Shown: positions 56,979 through 64,000 of the stretch, piece after piece | How positions within the stretch are numbered: position 1 is the first letter of the stretch | How the letters are laid out: the number at the start of each line of letters is the position of its first letter | Assembly (NCBI GenBank): GCA_031272275.1 | Contig: JAISUC010000018.1 | Span: 18,595 to 82,594, forward strand | Source of the DNA: Actinomycetes bacterium | GTDB taxonomy: Bacteria; Actinomycetota; Coriobacteriia; WRKU01; WQUG01 | DNA: 64,000 nt | Direction of reading: 5' to 3' | The notes under the pieces: model-generated | Seen by the model: the letters and a program-made list of their open reading frames with translations, nothing else | Databases searched by the model: none | What the model was told of the DNA's origin: nothing | Made by a program: the position numbers and the translations under genes

Positions 56979-58874
56979 GACGAAGTCAAAGACGCCGGTG
57001 TAAAGCTCGTAATAGCGTCCCTTCTTTTCCATCAACTCTGCGTGGCGTCCGGACTCGATGATGCGACCCTGCTCCATGACCATGATGACGTCGCTGTTGA
57101 CAATGGTCGACAGGCGGTGCGCAATCACAAACACCGTACGTCCTTCCATCAGTGCATCCATGCCGGCCTGAACCATCGACTCGGTACGGGTGTCAATGCT
57201 GCTGGTGGCCTCGTCCAGCACCATGACCGGCGGGTCGCTGATGGCGGCACGTGCCAGGGTCAACAACTGACGCTGGCCGGCGCTGAGGTCTTCGCTGTTG
57301 CCCGCCAGCACCGTGTTGTAGCCTTGGGGCAGAGTACGGATGAAGTCGTCGGCGTTCACCAGCTCGGCTGCGGCGACGATTTCCTCGTCGCTTGCATCCA
57401 GGCGTCCGTAACGGATATTGTCATAGACCGTGCCGGTGAACAAAGCAGCCTCTTGCAGGACGACGCCCAGCGAATGGCGCAGGTCGGGTTTCTTGATCCG
57501 TGCGATATCGATGCCGTCATAGGTGATGGAACCGGAGTCGATATCATAGAAGCGGTTAATCAGGTTGGTGATGGTGGTCTTACCTGCCCCGGTGGCCCCA
57601 ATCAGCGCGACCTTTTCACCCGGACGGGCGCTCATCGTGATGTCGTGCAGAATCTGGCGATCGGGCACGTAGCTAAAGTCAACATGTTTCAGCTCGATGT
57701 CGCCGGTCAACGGCAACAGCTTGTTGCCGTCCTTCCATGCCCAATGCCCCGTGCGCTCGGCGGTCTCGACAGGCGTGCCGTCGGCTGCATAGCTGACATT
57801 GACCAACGAGATGTCGCCGCCGTCTTGCTCTTCCAACTCGTCCAGATGGGTAAAGATGCGCTCGGCACCGGCGCAGGCCTGCACGACGAAGTTCAACTGC
57901 ATCGACATCTGCGACCAGTTGTTGGTGGTCTGACGCCCGAACTGCAAGAACGACCCGATGATACCGATGGTGACCCCACCGAATCCACTGACCATCAAAA
58001 TACCGCCGATCAGCGCGGTCAGCACGTACAGCTCGTGTCCCAGGTTACCGATAATCGGCTGCAGGATGTTGGCGTTACGGTTGGCGGAAAAGGCTGCCTG
58101 ACGCAGGTCCTCGTTCAGCTTGCTGAACTCGTCCATGGATGCGGCCTCGTGCGAAAAGACCTTGACGACCTTTTGTCCGCTGACCGTTTCCTCGATAAAC
58201 CCGTTCAGTTTACCCATGACGCCCTGTTGCACCTTAAAGAAGGTCGAGCTGTAGTTGGTGACCACGCGCAACAGGATAAAGCAGAGCGCGAGCACGATGG
58301 CGACCAGTATCGTCAACCACACATTGGTGATCAGCATAATCACCGTGCAGCAGACGATGAAGGCCACGTTCGTAATGATCTGCGGGATGGCCGTGCCGAT
58401 CATCTGGCGCAGCGTGTCGATGTCGTTGGTATAGTAGCTCATGACATCCCCGAACGACCTGCTGTCGAAATAACCGATGGGCAGCGTCTGCATGTGGTTG
58501 AACATCTTGTCACGCAGGTCGCGCTGGACCTCTTGTGCGATGACCGCCATGGTGACCGCGTAGCTGACGTTTGCGGCAAAGCCGATGATCACGACGATGA
58601 CCTGGCGAATGACCTCGCGGTTCAGGGTCGTGAAATCCGGGGACTGCATTTTCAGCAAGGGCACGATGAAGCTGTCAATCACCGTTTGGGTGAAGCGAAT
58701 GTTGTAGGCGATAACGGCAGCCGAAATCAGGACGCATATCACGGCGAAGGTAAAGCGGGCCTTGCGCGGCTTGACGACGTATCCCATCAGGCGCGACAGA
58801 ATCTTTGCCATGTGCGAAAAGGACATTCCTTTCATGCCTGCGGAGGGCTTGAACTTTCCTTTGGTCGAGGCCAT
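56976..58874 (-). CDS. ABC exporter half-subunit, pair 2 (paralogue of 53122-55053)
   Basis: VALIGATGAGKTTITNLINRFYD; start at MASTKGKFK. Confidence 0.93.
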   Translation of the reverse strand: MASTKGKFKPSAGMKGMSFSHMAKILSRLMGYVVKPRKARFTFAVICVLISAAVIAYNIRFTQTVIDSFIVPLLKMQSPDFTTLNREVIRQVIVVIIGFAANVSYAVTMAVIAQEVQRDLRDKMFNHMQTLPIGYFDSRSFGDVMSYYTNDIDTLRQMIGTAIPQIITNVAFIVCCTVIMLITNVWLTILVAIVLALCFILLRVVTNYSSTFFKVQQGVMGKLNGFIEETVSGQKVVKVFSHEAASMDEFSKLNEDLRQAAFSANRNANILQPIIGNLGHELYVLTALIGGILMVSGFGGVTIGIIGSFLQFGRQTTNNWSQMSMQLNFVVQACAGAERIFTHLDELEEQDGGDISLVNVSYAADGTPVETAERTGHWAWKDGNKLLPLTGDIELKHVDFSYVPDRQILHDITMSARPGEKVALIGATGAGKTTITNLINRFYDIDSGSITYDGIDIARIKKPDLRHSLGVVLQEAALFTGTVYDNIRYGRLDASDEEIVAAAELVNADDFIRTLPQGYNTVLAGNSEDLSAGQRQLLTLARAAISDPPVMVLDEATSSIDTRTESMVQAGMDALMEGRTVFVIAHRLSTIVNSDVIMVMEQGRIIESGRHAELMEKKGRYYELYTGVFDFV

Positions 58875-60718
58875 TATGCGACACCTCCTTCCAGGGCGAT
58901 ACCCGAGGGCGCTGTGGGACGGAGGCACGCGTCGGGACGTACTCCCCCGCCCGGTTTTTCCCCTGAAGCGCCGGCCGCGGCGTCGCGTTCGTCTTTTTCC
59001 GCCGGGTTTTGCGTGTCGTAGACCTGGCGATAAATGTCGTTTGCGGCGTACAGCTGCTCGTGGGTGCCGAAACCGTTGATTTGGCCTTTGTGCATGACGA
59101 TGATGGCGTCACTGTCTTTGACGCTGTTCACGCGCTGGGCGATGATGAATTTCGTGACGTCGGGCAGATATTCGGCGAATGCCTGACGCAGGCGCGCCTC
59201 GGTGGCCATGTCGACCGCACTGGTGCTGTCGTCCAGAATCAGGATCTTGGGGTCTTTCAGCAATGCGCGGGCGATACACAGGCGCTGACGCTGGCCGCCG
59301 CTGAAGTTCGCGCCGCCCTGTGCCACGCGGCTGTTGTAGCCGTCGGGCAGGCAGCTGATGAACTCGTCGGCCTGTGCCAGCCGGCAGGCACGGATGCAGT
59401 CGTCCCGGGTCGCGTCGGGGTTACCCCAGCGCAGGTTGTCCATGATGGTGCCCGAAAACAGCACGTTTTTCTGCAGGACGATGGCGACCTTGTCACGCAG
59501 CGCCTGCAGGTCGTATTCGCGCACGTCGCGACCACCGACGCGGACCTCGCCCACGTTGGCGTCGTACAGACGCGGAATCAGCTGGACCAGCGTGGATTTG
59601 CTGGAACCGGTATCCCCCACCACGCCGATGGTCTGCCCCGATTCGATGTGCAGGTCGACGTTTGCGAGCGACGGGGTTTCGGACTGTTCGTTGTAATGGA
59701 AGGTCACGTTGTGGAATTCGACCGAGCCGTCGGTGACGTCGATGGCTGCCTGTGCCGGATTCGTGATGGTGCTTTCCTCGGCCAGGACGTCGGCGATACG
59801 CCTGCCGCTGGCGCCCCCGTTCACGACCTGCAACAGCGACATCGAGGTCATCAGAATGGCGTTCAGAATCAGCATGTTGTACATAATCAGGCTGGTCAGC
59901 TCGCCGGTGGTCATGGTGCCGTCAACAACAATCAGGCGCGCGGAAAAATAGGCGATCGAAATCAGCGTGCCGTAAAACATCAGCTGCAGGAAGGGGTTGG
60001 TCAGGCTGAACAGTTTTTCAGCCTTGACATAACTGGTGTAGATTCCGGCGCTGGTGTCGTCGAATTTTTTCGTTTCCTGGCGTTCGCGCACGAACGATTT
60101 GACGACGCGGATGCCGCGGATATTTTCCTGCACGATGCGATTCAGCTTGTCATACATTTTCAGCGCGCGACGGAAAATCGGGCGCGTGCCCACCATCAGC
60201 GCGGCAAATCCTGCGCTCAGCAGGATGATCGAAATGATATTGATGATCGACATTTGCGGATTGATGCGATAGGCCTGCACAAAACACAGGATGATCATGA
60301 ACGGCGAGCGCACGATTTGGCGTATCAGCAGCAACCACGCCGTCTGCACGTTCGTGATGTCGGTCGTCAGGCGCGTAATCAGGCCGGACGAGGAAAACCG
60401 GTCGATGTTCGTAAACGAAAAGGTCTGCACCTTTTCAAACACGGCGCGGCGCAAGTTGGCGGCAAAGCCGGTGCCGGCGTGCGCGGCGAATTGCCCGCTC
60501 AGCAAGCCGCAGCCCATCGACGCCAACGCACAGGCGACCAAAATAACCGCCGGAACCACAATCTGTCCGATGTGTCCCGACGGAATACCCTTGTCGATGA
60601 TTTGCGCCATAAAATAGGGAATCTGGACCTCGATAATGACCTCGCACATAATCGAGATCGCCGAGAGAAACGAACTGGTTCGGTACTTCCCCAGATGTTT
60701 CAGCAGGGTCTTCCACAT
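58874..60718 (-). CDS. ABC exporter half-subunit, pair 2 partner (paralogue of 55046-56782)
   Basis: GVVGDTGSSKSTLVQLIPRLYD; FSGGQRQRLCIARALLKDPKILILDDSTSAVD. Confidence 0.93.
   Translation of the reverse strand: MWKTLLKHLGKYRTSSFLSAISIMCEVIIEVQIPYFMAQIIDKGIPSGHIGQIVVPAVILVACALASMGCGLLSGQFAAHAGTGFAANLRRAVFEKVQTFSFTNIDRFSSSGLITRLTTDITNVQTAWLLLIRQIVRSPFMIILCFVQAYRINPQMSIINIISIILLSAGFAALMVGTRPIFRRALKMYDKLNRIVQENIRGIRVVKSFVRERQETKKFDDTSAGIYTSYVKAEKLFSLTNPFLQLMFYGTLISIAYFSARLIVVDGTMTTGELTSLIMYNMLILNAILMTSMSLLQVVNGGASGRRIADVLAEESTITNPAQAAIDVTDGSVEFHNVTFHYNEQSETPSLANVDLHIESGQTIGVVGDTGSSKSTLVQLIPRLYDANVGEVRVGGRDVREYDLQALRDKVAIVLQKNVLFSGTIMDNLRWGNPDATRDDCIRACRLAQADEFISCLPDGYNSRVAQGGANFSGGQRQRLCIARALLKDPKILILDDSTSAVDMATEARLRQAFAEYLPDVTKFIIAQRVNSVKDSDAIIVMHKGQINGFGTHEQLYAANDIYRQVYDTQNPAEKDERDAAAGASGEKPGGGVRPDACLRPTAPSGIALEGGVA
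58934..58948 (-). repeat. 15-mer GGGGGAGTACGTCCC
   Basis: Exact on minus strand; C-terminal tail of ABC exporter (GGVRPD). Confidence 0.9.
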
Positions 60719-60906
60719 CTGCCATCATCCTTTCGACGTGCCGTCGCCAATCAACACTACATTTTCACCATACGCGCCGATACGGGTCAGGTCAAACAAA
60801 AGCTATTTACCTGTGCCGTACAGTCGATTGTTCAATCTGAGCTTTCATTTAGACAATTTCCAATTGTTATTAATGTGACTGACATTTTGAACAATTCAAA
60901 ACCATA

Positions 60907-60921
60907 GGGGGAGTGCGTCCC
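60907..60921 (+). repeat. 15-mer GGGGGAGTGCGTCCC
   Basis: Exact; intergenic between ABC exporter and surface protein. Confidence 0.9.
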
Positions 60922-60944
60922 GCCGACCACACGACAGGGGCGTT

Positions 60945-60988
60945 GGAAGCTGCACGGTCGGTTCCCTCACTACCGACCTGCAGCTTCC
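60945..60988. repeat. Intergenic hairpin GGAAGCTGCACGGTCGGT..ACCGACCTGCAGCTTCC
   Basis: Direct inverted repeat with 17-bp arms and one bulge. Confidence 0.75.
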
Positions 60989-61077
60989 GACTACTACCGG
61001 GAGACTACCGGAGGATTATCTCCTTTTGCGGCGTGGCGCCGACGTGGCGCCGACGCCACTCACGCCGGTGCGCGTCC

Positions 61078-63792
61078 CTATTTCACCGTCACCGTCTTGG
61101 TGACCTTCTTGCTGCCGGCCTTGATGGTGATCTTGGCCTTACCCTTGGCGACGGCCACCAGCTTACCGGCCTTGTCGACCGTCACCACCTTGGTCTTCGA
61201 CGACTTGAACGTGACCTTCAGGGTCGTCGCCTTTTTATTACCCAGCTTGACCGAGATGTTCTTGGTCGCACCGACCTTCATGGTCTTTGGCACGGTGGCA
61301 GACACCTTGTTCAGCTTCTTGGCCTTGGTCACAACATAGACCTTGACCGTCAGCTTCTTGCCGTTTCCACTGGTTGCGGTCACGGTGACTTTGGTGGTCT
61401 TTTTGACCTTGCTCGACGCCTTGATCTTGCCGCTGGCGTTGACAGTCAGCGCCTTGGTGTTCGACGACTTCCAGGTCAGCTTGCCTGCCACGGTCTTTTT
61501 CGGCGCGGTACTGTCGTCGGCCGCAACCGGCAGCGTCAAGGACTTGCCCTTTTGGATATAGACCGTGGTCAGCGGCGTGCGCACCTTGGTCACGTTCTTG
61601 TTGACCTTGATGACGGCGGTCGCGTACTTACCCGAACCGTCGTTGGCGGCGGCCTTAATCGTAACCGAGCCTTCCGGTCCCTTGAACGTCACCAAGCCAC
61701 CGCTCGATACCGTGGCAATCGAGGTCGAACTGCTGGTCCAGGTCAGAGGTGTCGCCGAACTGCCGGCATCGAATGTCGCCGCCCCATTCAGCTGCAGCGT
61801 GTTGTTCGAGCCGCCGGCCTTATAACTGAACGTAGTCGGTGCGCCCTTGATCGTCACGGCAGACGCGGTCTTTTTCGTCGGCGACTTCCCGTCGGTCGCT
61901 GCACCGACCTGGGGTGCCAGCGCCCAGGTGCGGGTCGCCATGACGTTACCGCTTTGGTCGACCGCGTTCACCGACACGGCAAAGGGCCGGTCGTACTTCG
62001 TCAGGTCGTGTTCGGCATCGGGGGTGATGGTCACTGTCCAGTGGTTCGCATCCCCGGTCAGTTTGATCTGACTGGGGTCGGCCACACTGCCGCCCGAACC
62101 GCCCTCGGCTGCCAGCGCCAGCGCAGATGCCACCGCAGGCTCCGCCGCCGCCTCATCGGCCGCAGCCGGGGTATAGACCACGTTGTCCACGGTCACAACC
62201 AGCGATTCGGCCACCACACCGACGCCGGTGTCGATCAGTTCGAACGACAGTTCGTTGGTGACCTTTTCCGGATCATAGAACGCGTCTCCTGCTGGCGACG
62301 GTTTCGAGACCTCGGGCGGTGCGGTATCCTGCGTGGTAAAGGTCCAGGAATACTCATCCATCACGTTTCCGGCATAGTCCTTCGCCCCGGTCACCGTCAC
62401 GGTCACCTGACCGTTTTGCGCAAACTCGTCAAACGCACCGGACGCAAAGCCGCTGGGGTCGATCACCAGCGCCTGGGCATAGTGGCGCCCCTCTTCCAGC
62501 GCCGCGCCCTGCGCGGTGGTCTCGACACCGGCATCCCCCACCGACAGCGTCTTGTTGACCGCATCACCGTCGATGCTATGCCCCTCGATGCGCACGCGGA
62601 TGGTCGCCGGGTCCACACCGGTTCCATAGGTCTGGGTCGACGGCTTCAGATCCTGCACGGTCAGCGTGATGTTCGTGTCGGACGGAATATTTCCCGTGGT
62701 CGGGGTGTGGTCGCCCACCGTGGGCTTTCCGGTGTCCGGCTCGGTCGTAAACGCCCCGGTCACGGTCGCCATCGTGTTCGGACCGGCGGGCGACTGCGAC
62801 GCGGACGCCTTATCCTTACCGGCGCTGAACTCGACATCATAGGCGGTCGCGTACGAGAAATTCCGGTTACCGATCTTCGCCGGCATCGCCAGCGTCCCGG
62901 GGTTCGTGTTCGTCTGCCACAGACCCGACGACGTCCCCCAGGCGATCGTGCCGGCCGCCAGCGTCGCGTCCGAATGCAGCTTGATCTTACCCACCAGCGA
63001 CGCCTTGTCGACACCGGTTTCGTCGCCGGTGGTCGTGTTCTTATCGTTGAAACTGAACGCCGCACCGGCGTCAACCGCCTGCGTCGACGAACCGGTGAAA
63101 TCCACGTAGGGTTTGGTGGTGTCAGGCCACAGGTACAGCGACGCGTCCTCGGGCGCCGACGTCAGCAAATCGACCGCACCGCTCCGCGAAATCAGGTTCG
63201 TGTCATCCGACGCACCGGCGGACTTGTACACCCAGGTGATGTTAAACGGGCTGCCCGTACTGTTCCAGGTCACGGCATCGGGATATTGCTTCAGCACGGT
63301 ACAGGTCAGACGCAGCACGTTCACCGTCCCGGTGATTTTTTCCGAACTGTCGGTGGTCGAGTTGTTGAAATAGTACTCCTCCAGACCACCGGCGACGTCC
63401 TTCGGATACCCCGAGCCCAGCTTGGGTGTCGACGCCTTAAACGGGTTCAGCGAGCCGTCCAGCGCGATGTTCAGATACCCCTTGGGCACGCGGAAATACA
63501 CGTCGACCCCCTGGGCGTTGCTCGACCCCAAGGTCGCGCGGACCGTGATCGTGAAGGTCTGGCCGACATAGTACTCCTGGAATCGCAGCGCATCTGCGCC
63601 CCCACCTCCGTCACCGGTGGCGTCCCCTGCTTTCCCCGTAATCGGCGAAAACAGAAAATCCAGATTCGGCGGGGTCGGGTCTGCCGCGCGTGCCGGCTGC
63701 GTGGCAATCCCTACCACGCATGCAGCCGTCAGCAGCACCGCCATCAGTACGCTCACCCATTCCTTCATCGTCCTCGTCTTCATCTGACTCAC
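61078..63792 (-). CDS. Secreted surface protein with SbsA-like and BIG_2 Ig-like domains
   Basis: Signal peptide; DTAPPEVSKPSPAGDAFYDPEKV; LTWTSSSTSIATVSSGGLVTFKGPEGSVTI; Lys-rich C-terminal repeats. Confidence 0.8.
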   Translation of the reverse strand: MSQMKTRTMKEWVSVLMAVLLTAACVVGIATQPARAADPTPPNLDFLFSPITGKAGDATGDGGGGADALRFQEYYVGQTFTITVRATLGSSNAQGVDVYFRVPKGYLNIALDGSLNPFKASTPKLGSGYPKDVAGGLEEYYFNNSTTDSSEKITGTVNVLRLTCTVLKQYPDAVTWNSTGSPFNITWVYKSAGASDDTNLISRSGAVDLLTSAPEDASLYLWPDTTKPYVDFTGSSTQAVDAGAAFSFNDKNTTTGDETGVDKASLVGKIKLHSDATLAAGTIAWGTSSGLWQTNTNPGTLAMPAKIGNRNFSYATAYDVEFSAGKDKASASQSPAGPNTMATVTGAFTTEPDTGKPTVGDHTPTTGNIPSDTNITLTVQDLKPSTQTYGTGVDPATIRVRIEGHSIDGDAVNKTLSVGDAGVETTAQGAALEEGRHYAQALVIDPSGFASGAFDEFAQNGQVTVTVTGAKDYAGNVMDEYSWTFTTQDTAPPEVSKPSPAGDAFYDPEKVTNELSFELIDTGVGVVAESLVVTVDNVVYTPAAADEAAAEPAVASALALAAEGGSGGSVADPSQIKLTGDANHWTVTITPDAEHDLTKYDRPFAVSVNAVDQSGNVMATRTWALAPQVGAATDGKSPTKKTASAVTIKGAPTTFSYKAGGSNNTLQLNGAATFDAGSSATPLTWTSSSTSIATVSSGGLVTFKGPEGSVTIKAAANDGSGKYATAVIKVNKNVTKVRTPLTTVYIQKGKSLTLPVAADDSTAPKKTVAGKLTWKSSNTKALTVNASGKIKASSKVKKTTKVTVTATSGNGKKLTVKVYVVTKAKKLNKVSATVPKTMKVGATKNISVKLGNKKATTLKVTFKSSKTKVVTVDKAGKLVAVAKGKAKITIKAGSKKVTKTVTVK

Positions 63793-63841
63793 CTTCCTCG
63801 TTGCCCCCGCGCTATCACGCGGGACCTGTTGCCCGAACCCA

Positions 63842-64000
63842 TTACTGTACTTTCACCGGGGTTAAGCGCTTGGTGGTGGTACCGTCGCCCACCTGTCCGT
63901 GGGCGTTCAGTCCCCATGCCCACAGGCTGTCGTCACCTTTCAGGGCGAGCGCATGGTACGCGCCTGCCGCGACGCGGGTCCAATCGGTGGCCGTACCCAC
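63842..64000 (-). CDS. RCC1-repeat protein, C-terminal fragment (5' end beyond window)
   Basis: Manual translation VGTATDWTRVAAGAYHALALKGDDSLWAWGLNAHGQVGDGTTTKRLTPVKVQ*. Confidence 0.85.
   Translation of the reverse strand: MGTATDWTRVAAGAYHALALKGDDSLWAWGLNAHGQVGDGTTTKRLTPVKVQ

Noticed and set aside
57042-60907. Very long plus-strand ORFs (659 and 632 aa) opposite the ABC exporters
   Set aside because: Antisense shadow ORFs: no recognisable domains, composition rich in D/H/Q/R from reverse codons, while the minus strand has clear ABC motifs.
1-64000. Prophage, integrase, transposase, secondary-metabolite or toxin-antitoxin systems
   Set aside because: No ORF with such signatures was recognised on either strand.

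Overview
The window is a roughly 64 kb, moderately GC-rich bacterial chromosomal segment. Gene content and style suggest an actinomycete of the Coriobacteriia type (inference only, not tested). Most genes lie on the minus strand. Housekeeping blocks are comEC-comEA-leuS / rpsT-holA, glpX-rsmB-fmt-def-dut-nrdR, ackA-pta, xseAB-rnd, lgt, rho and transaldolase. Accessory blocks are: (1) a large Cna_B-type adhesin cut by the left edge; (2) a heme/iron acquisition locus with several NEAT-like surface proteins plus a complete ABC importer (18.5-29.2 kb); (3) a late heme biosynthesis cluster with two hemY/hemG paralogues, hemH, hemE and a HemN-like protein (37-43.9 kb), next to a UbiD/BsdD phenolic-acid decarboxylase pair; (4) two tandem pairs of ABC exporter half-subunits (53-60.7 kb); (5) Ig-like and RCC1-type surface proteins at the right edge. 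The most unusual signals are at DNA level. First, a 15-bp word GGGGGAGTRCGTCCC occurs 14 times exactly, plus one 1-mismatch copy, in both orientations, in genes (several different reading frames) and between genes, including one inverted pair. It resembles a DNA-uptake-sequence-type repeat, and the window carries comEC and comEA. Second, palindromic A6/T6 hairpin elements are inserted in frame, in tandem, at different positions in the two hemY paralogues, resembling Rickettsia palindromic elements; a related element lies between pta and ackA. Third, there are composite multi-hairpin intergenic repeats, a 30-31 bp tandem repeat and a ~126 bp imperfect palindrome. None of these was checked against a database.
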